Positions 34,238-44,105 of a DNA stretch of 64,000 bases are shown here, piece after piece. Both the position numbers and the translations under genes were made by a program. The notes under the pieces are model-generated. The model made no database searches. It was not told the origin of the DNA and saw only the letters and a list, made by a program, of their open reading frames with translations. The stretch comes from Kappaphycus alvarezii (taxonomy: Eukaryota > Rhodophyta > Florideophyceae > Gigartinales > Solieriaceae). Positions within the stretch are counted from its first letter, which is position 1. Every line of letters begins with the position of its first letter. The stretch spans positions 434,001 to 498,000 of the forward strand of contig NADL03000704.1 of NCBI GenBank assembly GCA_002205965.3, in the 5' to 3' direction.

Positions 34238-35529
34238 TAAGCTCGAATACCTGTTACGGGTAGTGCCACCAGCTTGCACTGCGGAAGCGCTGCAATATTC
34301 GATGCAATGATGGAGAACTGTGTGCGCACACTGGCTGGGGGCGTCCTCGACCCCGACATATTTCGAGAACTGCAGTTGCCCATGAAACCGATCACCGCCA
34401 AGAAGCCATCACTGGGAATTGGACTCACTTCGGCGAAGTCAATTGCAGCTGCAGCCTTCCTCGCCTCCAGCGCAGCGTCCAACAGGCTGTGTGCAGCCCT
34501 CCTCCCAGCGGCAATTACGGATCTCTCAACGTACCGAGACATCGTCGAGGCGCACCAGATTTGGTCCCTCTCTTGCTCCCAGTCCAGGATTATCCCCTTT
34601 AGTGCCCTCTGCTCAAACAAAACACCATCACAGAAGACACTATCGGACGCCATCCACGAGCGGGTGCAAGAGAGATCGATGTGGGCGACAATAGACGGCA
34701 GGCCTTCCGTTCCTCCATGGGCTCCCCGGCGCGAAAGATTGGGTGTACTGCACCCCAATCTCCGGGCCTTAAGACTAGCATTGAACCAAGAGAATTCTCA
34801 ATATAGTTCCAATACTATTGCCAAGTCCCGCTCTTCCCTCCGGAAACACCATGTCCCAAGCGGAACTGCCCGAAACTCTCGACTGTTTCGGCGACCATCT
34901 GTTGCACTGCTTACAAGGGGGCGAGTAGAAGCGAAGATACGACTGTCAGGTTCGTTTATTGGCAAGCGATCTCATGAAAGCCGCGCGACATCCAGTCATC
35001 GAGCCGCGAGAAGGGGTCCACCGCACAAGACCCGATATTCGCGCAATGGGACGAACTGGCAGAACAGACTTCTTCGACGTCACCTTTGTCAACCCCCTAG
35101 CGCCCTCGAACAGGAGAGTGAGGACATTCAACCCACTCACCTCGCTTAACGCGGCAAGAACGGCGAAACACAGAAGATACGAGTCCTTTATCGCGTCTTC
35201 CGCCGGAAGTAGGCTAGTGCCCGTCCCTACCTCTACCCTCGGGGGATGGCACCCGGACGCCCACGCGTTGCTAACCGACGTCGCACGCAACGTCGCTACG
35301 AGGGCAAAGGAGACCTACGCAAAGGTCAAAGAAATCTTAACACAGCGTCATGCCGCAGCAGCAGTAATGTCCAATGCAGCGTGCCTGTTGGCCGGCCTCC
35401 CGTCAGTTTTCTAGCGTTTTGACAACCTCCCGCCAACCCTTTACATTGTGAGCCTTTACCATCACGACATCCCTTAGGGAATTGCTGACCATATTTTTCA
35501 TGCATTAAAAACACCCAAAATTTCCCCCC
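34238..35529 (+). mobile_element. 1.29 kb RLE retrotransposon copy with exact 11 bp TSD (copy I)
   Basis: A complete insertion: 5'-truncated start at 34238, 3' end TTTCCCCCC at 35529, flanked by TTCAAACTCTG at 34227-34237 and 35530-35540. It encodes the post-palm region, then the knuckle and the RLE domain, and has a subfamily B-like 3' UTR (TTTTTCATGCATTAAAAACA). It shows that this retroelement makes staggered cuts and truncates at the 5' end, as expected of target-primed reverse transcription. Confidence 0.9.
34265..35414 (+). pseudogene. RT-linker and RLE domains of copy I
   Basis: The post-palm region is open from 34274: MENCVRTLAGGVLDPDIFRE, then KKPSLGIGLTSAKSIAAAA, TYRDIVEAHQIWS and KTLSDAIHERVQERS. 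A frame change near 34690 precedes the knuckle (PCPKRNCPETLD-like, GDHLLHC). The RLE runs in a third phase from 34959: SDLMKAARHPVIEPREGVHR, TRPDIRAMGRTGRTDFFDV, NPLAPSNRRVRTFNPLTSLN, GSRLVPVPTSTLGGWHPDAH and VMSNAACLLAGLPSVF, with a TAG at 35412-35414. The RLE part is 151 codons without a stop. It is the best reference for the domain in this window, with E(PR), RPD and FDV as the putative catalytic triad. Confidence 0.8.
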
Positions 35530-35540
35530 TTCAAACTCTG

Positions 35541-36050
35541 AAAAATTAGATGATAAATCAGGGACTGCAGCAAGATGTCTTTGCTTCAGGAAAAGACCAA
35601 ATTTTTGAAGATGCTCTTTATGTAATGCTGACATGTTATTCTGTTTGTGGTTTACAAAATGTAAACCATGAAGTTAGGAATTGTTAAAAAGTGGAAGGTC
35701 AAATAAATCTTAATACAAAGTCATAGTCTCCAACAATCGAAACTCGCAGAAAAATTAACTGCAGATCCTCATGAGTTATTTTGAAAAGAGCAGTCCCTCC
35801 ATCACTGCGTACTTTTCGTGGTCTTATTTACTGGTAATTCGTATAATGTTATTCCTGTACGTAAATCCGTATTCATAAGACTCTGCTGTCAGTTATGGAT
35901 TATACAGGCGGTCGGTTGTGTAGCTTATTGGTCCAATACGTGCCACATGATGGAATAACTTCACTACACGCGTAAGTGAGGCCAATTCGAGTATAATCGG
36001 AGCATCCATGACGAGATTAATATCGCTTAAGCCCACATCCTGCTTGGGGG
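35541..36050. other. Unassigned AT-rich DNA
   Basis: No coding or repeat signal seen. Confidence 0.5.
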
Positions 36051-36051
36051 A

Positions 36052-36120
36052 AATGTGGGGTGATTTTGGATTTGAAATATATGATATGTATCCATCCAGG
36101 TTCCTGCCTGGATGGATACA
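36052..36120 (-). repeat. RLE 3' end ending in a perfect hairpin
   Basis: GGGGGAAATGTGGGGTGATT opens a subfamily B-like minus copy. 36087-36100 (TGTATCCATCCAGG) and 36107-36120 (CCTGGATGGATACA) form a perfect 14 bp stem with a 6 nt loop, immediately at the inner edge of the copy. Confidence 0.6.
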
Positions 36121-36433
36121 ACAATATCCAATGTTGGTAGGGCCACTACTATATTCTCCAATGGAGTTCTATAATCGCGGAAAATTATTCTCAACGTCGG
36201 TCTGCATGGAGTAAAGAACTGTTATTTGGGTTGGTTAATTGATACATGCATTTTTTAAATGAGAAACGGTGTCTATAGAAGGGGGACGATGAAGAAGCAA
36301 CTGAAAAGGAACTAAAAGGTTTGCCTGGAAGCTGGTTACAGGGGATAATGTAGCATGCGTCGGGGTCACGAATTTCCAAACAGGTGAAGGTAAGAAATGA
36401 CTCGGACTTGACCAAACCATGCACCACCATTGG

Positions 36434-36481
36434 ATAGATCGAATATATCTTCCAACAGTAAAGACACCCAAAACTTTCCCC
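36434..36481 (+). repeat. RLE retroelement 3' end, subfamily A
   Basis: GATCGAATATATCTTCC through AAAACTTTCCCC. Flanks CATTGGA and CTTTGGA suggest a diverged TSD, not proven. Confidence 0.65.
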
Positions 36482-36617
36482 TCTTTGGAAGTAGGTTCGT
36501 GCAAACTTTGAAGATACGGTAATAGAAAAAAAATGTGAAACTTCAACAATTAAAAGAAGGCTTGTAACTGTATTACGGCCTGTCAATTACGGAGGTCAAG
36601 AGTCCTGCAGATTCTTT

Positions 36618-36708
36618 AGTTTGCCAATATACGGTATCTACGCTCCGGTACAAATTTATTGGGTATCAACCCACATATCTACCACAGTAAATTAACCCCC
36701 ATTTCACA
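36618..36708 (-). repeat. Single arm of the fold-back element, minus
   Basis: CCAATATACGGTATCTACGC, then AAATTTATTGGGTATCAACC and CCACAGTAAATTAACCCCC. Reverse orientation of the arm at 32545. Confidence 0.75.
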
Positions 36709-36777
36709 GTTACTAAGCTTTTGCAGTACCTCTTGTAATAAATGCTCTGAAAAGAAATCGGGCCCTTTTGTTGTTAT

Positions 36778-37231
36778 TTGAAAGTAAGGCTGGATGGGCA
36801 GCCCTATGACGAGCTTCTATCCGTAACAGTACTCAAGGGACGAAAAAACTTTACGAGTTCGAAGGCACGAGAGTATTCACACCTGCACAAAATTCAATCA
36901 AAAGGGGTGCAAATTTTGATACAGAGCCTTATCATATCGTACATATGTCGTATCATAATTGGTTTCGAATCAGTCCTTGTTGGAGAAACCTTAACAGCAG
37001 AAACGAAAAGAATTTTCAATCCTTGTTATCATGTACAGACCTCGTCATTTCTCTCTGCTTGATAGTAAAACTGTCAATACTCCATTTATTTCTGTAAGAC
37101 GTGGTCGTCAAACAATGTCATACAAGAGGTTAAAACTTAGGCTAAGAAAGACCCTCTCCAGGACACGGCATGCAAGCAAGAAGAGCAGTAACAATAATAC
37201 CCAAGATACCGTAACTGAGGCGCTGCAATAA
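36778..37231 (+). CDS. Two short unidentified frames
   Basis: A 94-codon frame (36778-37062, non-ATG start) and an overlapping 66-codon frame (37031-37231, starts MYRPRHFSLL, very basic with KRLKLRLRKTLSRTRHASKK). No domain recognised. The basic tail could bind nucleic acid but the region may simply be non-coding. Confidence 0.2.
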
Positions 37232-37576
37232 TTGGCCAAGATGTGGAAAATTTTTAGCCTGCTCAAATAGATCATGTGTTGCTTGGAACTACCTACTATC
37301 TTCTCTTAAACAATTTTTGTTTGTTTTATCAAACAGTTCTAATCTCAACAAGGCGCTAAATTAAGATGACATACGATTCGTTCTGGTCCGGAAATTGTTT
37401 TTATTTCAGTGAAGGTTCTTCACATCAGTCGTTTGGTTGGACGAAAATTCTACCTGTAAGAACTACCTCTGTGCAGCCACTCTCATACTACTTCCGTGCA
37501 ACCGCTATCGATTCAATCTGGGGGGTTCGAGGGTTCATTTACCAGAACAGAAAGGCTGGCTGATACCCAGTCAGCT
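37232..37576. other. Unassigned DNA
   Basis: Two short overlapping plus frames with no recognisable content. No repeat is seen before the subfamily D copy at 37577. Confidence 0.45.
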
Positions 37577-37690
37577 GGGGGAAAATTGCGGTGCTTTACT
37601 GATTAGGGATGCAAAACGGCTATTTTCCGAGGACTAAGGGGGAAAAGTCTGTGTATTAGAGAGTCTGAAAATGAGGCCGAGCCATGAGTC
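37577..37690 (-). repeat. RLE 3' UTR, subfamily D
   Basis: GGGGGAAAATTGCGGTGCTT, CTGATTAGGGATGCAAAACG, GCTATTTTCCGAGGACTAAG. Near-identical organisation to 63519-63640, including the shared inner block GAGTCTGAAAATGAGGCCGA. Confidence 0.65.
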
Positions 37691-38490
37691 ACGACCTCAC
37701 AAGGCTAGTGTGAGGCATTGGATGAAACCGTCCCCGCAGTGTGTCAACTTGTATGATTGCTAGTACGCATATACAGTACGTGGAAGAATGCGGCAGTCTC
37801 TGATAGTGCTTCTCTCCACCAGCAAGTAGAGGGGAGGCCAGCAAGCAAACTAGTCGCATTAGCGAAAAGACATTGATTCTAGCATAATTACCAACAGCTC
37901 AGCGAGAAACTGTATATGGCTCATTTGCCGATTCACTAGCGAATTTCTTAATGCATAAAAAATATGAAGGAAAGGTTACATCGACGCAAGAATATCCAAT
38001 GTAGATTTGTATCAATCATATCAGTACACGAACAAATGGTCATTTTTCAACTTACATTTTACTTGCGGAGTAGACCAACCTCACCTTTCCCCCGTTTCTA
38101 ACTTACATTAGTCAAAGGGGAAACCGTGGAGTGTTTTAATTATTAGGTAGACTTGGGGTGCTTTAGTGACTGCAGAATAGGTTCGCCTGTGTTACCAGGT
38201 GCATCATATAACTCTAAGTCGGCATAAAAAGTAAGGACGCAGTGTCAAAATGGGCTAAGACTGCCAGAAACCTGGCTCGAGGCCAGCCAGCAGGCAAATG
38301 TATACTGAAGTTTTCAGTGAACAAGTCGCTAAATTGCCAGAAATGTGAGAGGTTTATGTCAAAAACATGATACATCATAAGCATGAAAAATTTAGGACAG
38401 AGAATAATTCTTCGAAGGAGATACTGTATCTCCGCAAACAGCCAGTTGAGTGCTTCCTGTTGATCTGAAGAACCTCGCTAAAGAGGGAGT
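37691..38490. other. Unassigned DNA upstream of VWA copy 1
   Basis: No gene recognised. A GGGGTGCTTTAGTGACTGC stretch near 38155 may be a remnant of another RLE 3' end. Confidence 0.4.
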
Positions 38491-38501
38491 CCAAAAAATA
38501 G

Positions 38502-38510
38502 TATAAAAAG
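38502..38510 (+). promoter_or_regulatory. TATA box of VWA copy 1
   Basis: TATAAAAAG, 125 bp before the ATG at 38635. The context AAAATG around the start and the spacing suit a polymerase II promoter with a short 5' leader. The minus-strand VWA copy lacks an obvious counterpart. Confidence 0.55.
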
Positions 38511-38634
38511 TGCTGTCCCTTTCCTTCACTCGCAGTTTTCAGTAATTCGCTGTACGGCTCAGAAGCACGAACGGAGCAAACTGCCTTCAAATTCTCACAA
38601 ATCAACAACAGCAGCAAAGGAGTATTGAGTCAAA

Positions 38635-39397
38635 ATGAGATGCAGTCAGTTTCTTATTGCATTGACCATTTTTGTGGTTCTCTTCACGACATCTTGTGCC
38701 CAGTTTGATGTGTTTAGATCACGTGAACTCGCCTCAGTCGGTGGCAATACAAGCTTATTGATGGATAGTGCGCGAAATAGAAGGAGGTTTAACAGAGCTG
38801 TACGATTGTTGAGAAGCCGGTTTTCGACGTGCCGACCAAACGTGTGTATTGCTATAGATGGAAGTGACTCGATCAATGCCCGCGAATTTGATTGCAAAAG
38901 CAGTTTGCCGTATTGCTTGTAGCGGCTGTTGGTGGTTTAGATGGAAGCAAGTTCGCAGTAGTCGAGTATGGTGGCATTGTGGACCCTATTGTTGAGTTGC
39001 AACCGCCAAGTGTGGACGTATTGCTTGCGATCCTAGAAGACGAGTCGCTCGAATCCCCGATTACATTCGTCGGTCCTGGAATTCAGTGGTGCACATCGCA
39101 GTTCTCTCTGATGCCGGCCGCTGTGAACAAAATTGTGATTCTTGGTGACGGCGAATCTACGTTTGGAGACAGAGGGCCGTTTGGTGCAATCGTATTAGCA
39201 GAGGCTTTGAAGAGGACGGGGTTGGGAACGCCATTTGTACCGGTTTAGTTGGTCGCGGAGATGCTATTGGAAATCGAGCTTTCTTTCTAGAGTTGGTACG
39301 TGGAGTACGGTCAAGGGTAAACGCTGTTCCGCGCTGGCCCGTGATAGTGAATATTATCACGGCATTGGTCGGACAAATCTGTGAAGCAAGCGCATAA
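38635..39397 (+). pseudogene. Secreted von Willebrand A domain protein, copy 1 (two single-base shifts)
   Basis: About 254 codons. A clear signal peptide (LIALTIFVVLFTTSCAQ) is followed by an Arg-rich linker (RNRRRFNRAVRLLRSR), then the VWA domain: CRPNVCIAIDGSDSIN with MIDAS DxSxS, VAAVGGLDGSKFAVVEYGG, ITFVGPGIQWC and KIVILGDGEST. The C-terminus is GNRAFFLELVRGVRSRVNAV, ending ALVGQICEASA with TAA at 39395-39397. Two single-base changes break the frame, one at 38890-38893 and one in a T run at 39207-39209. Both look like loss of one T, compatible with recent pseudogenisation or homopolymer sequencing error. Everything else is open and homologous to the copy at 19389-20138. Extracellular or cell-wall ligand binding is inferred from the fold and signal peptide. 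Flanks are retroelement debris and no partner gene is visible. Confidence 0.75.
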
Positions 39398-39608
39398 TGT
39401 ACATGGGGCTTGATATGTGATTTCGTCTGTCAGAGAGATGATTGATAAGCCTTAAGTACGATCACACCCATTGGCGAATTATGTTCTCCTTCCCATGCCT
39501 GATGATTAAATATATTTTGAAGAAACTTTACTTCACTTTTGGGCCCAATACCAGACGTTTCGTAAACATCTTTTCGTTTCCAGTAATCATAACATGAGAG
39601 TAGATCAG

Positions 39609-39647
39609 AAAAATCTCAGTAATCGAGACCCGATTACTGAGATTTTT
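39609..39647. repeat. Perfect 17 bp stem, 5 nt loop
   Basis: AAAAATCTCAGTAATCG at 39609-39625, loop AGACC, then its exact reverse complement at 39631-39647. It lies 212 bp after the VWA stop codon and just before RLE copy J. Whether it is an RNA element or a tiny inverted-repeat transposon end cannot be told. Confidence 0.8.
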
Positions 39648-39683
39648 GTTGTGCTGGCCACAGCAGGAGACAAGCTTTTTGCT

Positions 39684-40303
39684 TGTCGATGGGCCTCCCT
39701 GGTGCCAAACAATGGGTATACTGCACACCATGCCCGGGCCTTAAGACGCACATTGCTTCTAATGCGTTTTTCGTCTGATTCCAGTACTATTTCCAGGTAT
39801 CACTATTCGCCCCCAACACCCCATGCCCCAGGAGCAACGTCCCAGAAACCCTGGACGTTTCCGGTGACCACCTCATGCACTGCTTGCATGGCCGAGAGCG
39901 AATTGACCTTCACGACGGCCAGGTTTCGGTCCTCACGTCGGACTTAGCAAGGTCCACCCGACACCCGGTCATGGAGCCCCGTCCCAATGGCTAACATCTC
40001 ACGAGGCCAGTCAGTAGGGCTATGGGGAGCACCGGAGGGACAGAATTTTGTGATGTTACGTTCGTCAATCCACTTGCTCCCTCAAAAACACGGGCTTCAG
40101 GCGGGTGCGATCTGTCCTTATGCAAAGAAATATTGCGGCAACGTTTTCGTTCAACGCAGCATGCCATACGGCTGGCCTCAGATCAGCCTTGTCAGGTCGT
40201 CCCGCCTGATCTTGCTTTTCAAAATCTCCAATACATATATGCCTGCCCCCTAGTCTCGGAAAATAGCCGTCCTGCATCTCTAATCAGTAAAACACCCCAA
40301 AAT
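39684..40303 (+). pseudogene. RLE retrotransposon C-terminus with subfamily D 3' UTR (copy J)
   Basis: GLPGAKQWVYCTPCPGLKTH at the left, then the knuckle (NTPCPRSNVPETLDVSGDHL, MHC), the RLE core (VLTSDLARSTRHPVMEPRP, SRAMGSTGGTEFCDVTFVN, PLAPSKTRAS), an internal deletion of the GGW region, and a frame-shifted SNAACL-equivalent (NAACHTAGLRSAL). The 3' UTR contains CTAGTCTCGGAAAATAGCCG and CAGTAAAACACCCCAAA. It links subfamily D 3' ends to this protein family. The RPD motif is altered (PVSRAM), so it is dead. Confidence 0.75.
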
Positions 40304-40309
40304 ATCTGT

Positions 40310-41340
40310 GGAAAAACTGTACTGGCTAAATGATAAGATGATAGAACACAATTTGAAGATCTTCACTGCTTAGCTTCATAATCTTTACTTCCGAGGAAAG
40401 CGTCTGTATATATCTTACACAACAACAACAAATACCATAACACCCATCGCAAACTCACTGAAGGAGAGGGTTATAAAAGCAACTGTACTGACCGAAACTT
40501 TCGGTGGACAATGCATTTGTAAGGCATTGCACATGCCGTCAGAATAAATCCCCGCTCCTGACACAGAACTCTGGACCAATAACCAAGGCGTACATGCGCA
40601 ATAAAATCGAGATCGAAACTACGTATCGAATAGACTAAAACCAACTCGCAATTTGATTCAGAGATTACGAATCAAAACAACAGATAATCTCCGAGCCAAA
40701 GTATTTGAACATAAAAATGAATACAATGTAAAATACATGATACATCAACAAGAGTTTGTGGAGTTTGACTACTCAGTGAAAGCTCAACTGAGATGATATA
40801 CCAGCAATTCCCCCCTTCCTGTAGGTGAAGGTGTCGATCTCTGAGCCCCAACTTCTAAAGGGGTTATTCATTGGGAAATTTTGCTCTGAACTGAAATATT
40901 GCGGTAAATATTCTCCTGAAATTCCTTCGTACTAGTCAGCTCCGTATAAGCGTAGGTAATAATTCCGTTGTTATTGTGCTCGGCGGCTTTGCGTTTTATT
41001 TTTACTTACATACACTTTAATCTCATTGATTGCTACATGCAGATTCAGAGATCTCCTCGGGTCGTAACCAATAATAATAACATGGAATTAGGATATCTGT
41101 CATCATTATTGAAGAGAATGGGCGTCAAATAGAAATATGATATGCTTAAACGAGAAGTTTATGGGTTTCTGATTTTCTTTTATCATCCCAAGGGGTCTCT
41201 CAACGGCGCTACTTGAAAAAAGAAGGCCGAAACTGGGTTAAAGGGCTCTATTATTTTTTTCTCCAGAGCTGGCCCTCATGTCATCCTCCGTTCTATAAAA
41301 GGAGAAAAAGGTAGCTGCTGTAAAAACTATGTGACATGCT
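40310..41340. other. Unassigned DNA
   Basis: No protein recognised. GGTTATAAAAGCAACTG at about 40469-40485 is TATA-like and could belong to an LTR remnant, but no matching second copy is visible in the window. Confidence 0.35.
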
Positions 41341-41344
41341 TAGA

Positions 41345-41645
41345 TGCAAAATAGATAATTCCAAATAAATGAATAATAAATCACCTGAATGGGAATGGGA
41401 ATAAGAATAAAAAGAAAACCAATATTTATTAATCGACGCGGATAGTTCGATGTCCCGAGACTTTGAAAAATTTTCTAACAGCCTAAGACTATTTATACCG
41501 CAGATCAGAGTAGAAAGCTACAAAGATGGTTCCACCAGTATATAATATTTGTAGACCAATTCATGCCCAATAATAATTGTAGAATAATTATCCAGGTGAG
41601 CATTAATCCAAATAATAATTTGTTGGCAATAAAATTCCATCAATT
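41345..41645 (-). repeat. LTR-like repeat, inverted relative to 59095-59385
   Basis: On the minus strand it contains GATCTGCGGTATAAATAGTC and TTAATGCTCACCTGGATAAT. The same order occurs on the plus strand at 59095-59385. The TATAAATAG box inside a roughly 300 bp repeat is typical of an LTR. A partial third copy is at 41990-42070. Confidence 0.5.
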
Positions 41646-41989
41646 ATATCAGCAGAATTTAAAAACCGACTGACAGACATAAAAATTGCTTCACATGTAA
41701 TATAGTATAAAAGATGGGCCTTAAAACAGATAAAATTATTTTCGAGGATTCACAATGAATAAAAATTGTCGGCCTCTGATAAGGTAATGTTACCCAATTT
41801 TTCATTACTGTATTCGATATGGAAACCCAATTAAACAGTTTTCTAATACTGTAAGAATATTTTTCTATTTTCACAATTCCATTACCGTTATAAACATGTT
41901 ATTGAAAGACCGCAAAATGGCTGTCCAACTGGTCAAACATACAACTGCAAGTCAAACACTCGAACATATAGTATAATATCCACAGAGGT

Positions 41990-42070
41990 AAGCATTAATC
42001 CAGATAACAATTTGTTAGCAAACAAATTTGCGACAATTCTAACTTGAATAATATTAAACTTCACCTGGAA
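41990..42070 (-). repeat. Partial copy of the LTR-like repeat
   Basis: GTAAGCATTAATCCAGATAA then CAATTTGTTAGCAAACAAAT resembles 41575-41640. Fragment only. Confidence 0.45.
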
Positions 42071-42095
42071 TAAAAATGAAATTACTTCACCCAGG

Positions 42096-42265
42096 AGGGA
42101 AAGGTGTGTTTGTTTTTCTCTTGGAAGATAAATTTGCGGGGGAGTAATTACGTTCTTCGAAATGCCGCTTTGGACATGAAGGCTACTGCAGCGTGCCTTT
42201 GCATCAAATCCCCCGAATATTTCGGTAGTCTCCATTGCCTCGACGGCCGTGGTCTTTCAAACTAA
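42096..42265 (-). pseudogene. RLE tail, minus strand
   Basis: Minus strand EAMETTEIF, then in the next phase MQRHAAVAFMSKAA, then a shortened subfamily A 3' UTR (TTTATCTTCCAAGAGAAAAA) ending ACACCTTTCCC at about 42096. Heavily truncated. Confidence 0.65.
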
Positions 42266-42384
42266 TTTACATCTCCCCCATTACTGTGTCTGCATACCTT
42301 TCTGAGTCGATTGTTGTTGTCTGGAAAGTTTTTGGATACATCGAATGTATATTGCAACTGTAAAACACCCAAACATTTTCCCTT
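42266..42384 (+). repeat. RLE 3' UTR, subfamily A
   Basis: CCCCCATTACTGTGTCTGCA, then TCTGAGTCGATTGTTGTTGT, ending ACACCCAAACATTTTCCC. Head-to-head with the minus copy at 42096-42265. Confidence 0.7.
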
Positions 42385-43525
42385 GTAAGAAGATGCCATA
42401 GCCACTCTGCTGATCACTTACTGTTTCAGCATAAAATCAATCGCTTCACATTCTTTCGCCGAAAAGGTAGTGTCTTCTGTGTACTGGAATATTTTGTTAC
42501 GAAGATACCTTCGGCTGACCGTTTAAGATGACTCGCCTCTTCGAAACTGCAAGCATTGTGAAAGACTGATGGAAAGGTTAAGAGACTAGGCTATTTCGAT
42601 GCATCTAACGATTTAAAAATATTTCTACTAACCTACTATGTGTACTTTAGACCAGAGTAAATCTGCTACCCAAACATCAGGTAACAGTTCTATAATTTGG
42701 TTGGACATGTTTCAGTGTCGCAAATAACTATTGAAGTATTTTCCGGATAGAAACCCATCCAGATCATAATTTTGCTGACAATGGAAAGGAAATCACTATA
42801 TACAGTAAAACATAAAATACCCGCAATAGGACATAAAATATTCAATCCTGATTATAATGAGAAATTGGGCCAAAATAAAAGTGTTAAAAAATTTCTCAAT
42901 GATTCAAACAAATGTGAGCTGTGGACCCGAATAAAAATATTGGACCACAATTTAGTATCATTGTAGGAACCAGGATAGAGACTAGAATATTTGCTCCGTT
43001 TCCACAGTCTTACCCTGAAACAATCTAATTCTTAGAGGGTCTCTTGGTGCGTATCACGGAAAAGTTGAACACATCCGTTCGGGCTATCATTACCTGCATC
43101 TGTGGGTGCGTTAATTGTGCAATCTTTTTGTCTATTGCAATTTCTACTTTTTCGAGCATTGCGCTGCAAGCAGCCGACATTGACCAAATTTCAGCTCTTA
43201 GCGAGCAATATAGTAAGATGTTGTAGCGAATACCCTCCACAGTATTGCTATAAAATAATGATCTCTAATGGAACCTCTGGCCTCATTTCAGGGAATGAAA
43301 TTACTTTGGAAAGATTGAGCTACCCAAATTTTCCGCCTATACGAAACTGGGATAAATGTGGGAAAATGGTTTGTTCCTTTACTATACTGGAGATGTTAGT
43401 TAGACCCAGCAGTATGAATTTCAAGGAGAGATATATTTAATTGCTGCCATTAGCTAATATGACTAGCAATTTACTATAATTTCAACGGAAAGCCAGGCTG
43501 CAGACAAACTGTGCTAGAGATTACT
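42385..43525. other. Unassigned DNA
   Basis: AT-rich. Frames at 42772-42966 and 43025-43440 show no recognisable family. Confidence 0.4.
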
Positions 43526-43529
43526 ACTA

Positions 43530-43783
43530 GCGTCGAATATTGATGCAAAATAATGCGTCAAACCTTCGAAAACAGTTCCGATGCTCCACCGGCCACGGTT
43601 TTCAAGAGCTTTGTCACAACTGTGTACACGTCCGGATGTCATACACATCGCGTGGAGAAAAGTTCAGGAACTAGTCTGCTTTCCCCAAGAACATCTGCAT
43701 GGAAGTCTCGGTACTTCCATTGCTTCTCCGACCTTGCTGGGTTGAGGCTGGTCGGTGGGTTGAGCAATCGGACTCTGGAATAA
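43530..43783 (-). pseudogene. RLE retroelement K, 3' half (split by Copia)
   Basis: On the minus strand LLNPPTSLNPARSEKQWKYR, SRLVPELFSTRC, then HPDVYTVVTKLLKTVAGGAS and ELFSKV read in one phase and align with the distal RLE domain (FNPLTSLNAAR, RLVPVPTSTLGG, HPDAHALLTDVARN). The part that should precede it is found 8 kb away at 51920-52312 on the same strand, beyond a Copia element. Stop codons show age. Confidence 0.75.
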
Positions 43784-43785
43784 GA

Positions 43786-44105
43786 ACTTAGCGCAATATT
43801 TATTTATCGGCGAAGCTCTGTGTATTCTTTCCGTTGGTAGTAACGAGCGGTTCTGTATTCCGTTGCTAGTTGTACCACTTACCCTTCTATAGAATTATAA
43901 CCTTATCGGTCTTCTAAAACTAGCAAAACTGACCTAGGAAATATACTTCACCTTAGTAAAGTTCAGCTAGGATGCAATGACATAAACAGAGGTGGTGATT
44001 GCATGGTAAAAATACGATAGAAAAATTTCATTACGTCAGCGAAAAATTACATCATCACTCCAAGTCAGCAAAGATACATAAACTGCGGTGAAGGTGCAAT
44101 TCTAA
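43786..44105 (-). repeat. 3' LTR of the Copia element
   Basis: On the minus strand it begins TGTTAGAATTGCACCTTCAC right at the end of the polyprotein and after a purine-rich stretch (GTGGAAAGATGGCG). It is related along its length to 51521-51919: shared TCACCGCAGT/TCACCACAGT, GGAGTGATGATGTA/AGAGTGATGATGTA, GGTTCT.TATTCCGTTG read on plus, and ACTTAGCGC at the low end. The LTRs are clearly diverged from each other. Confidence 0.75.

Noticed and set aside
34274..35149. A single 291-codon host gene
   Set aside because: Only the first part is the real phase. The rest runs out of phase across the RLE domain, which is encoded in another frame.
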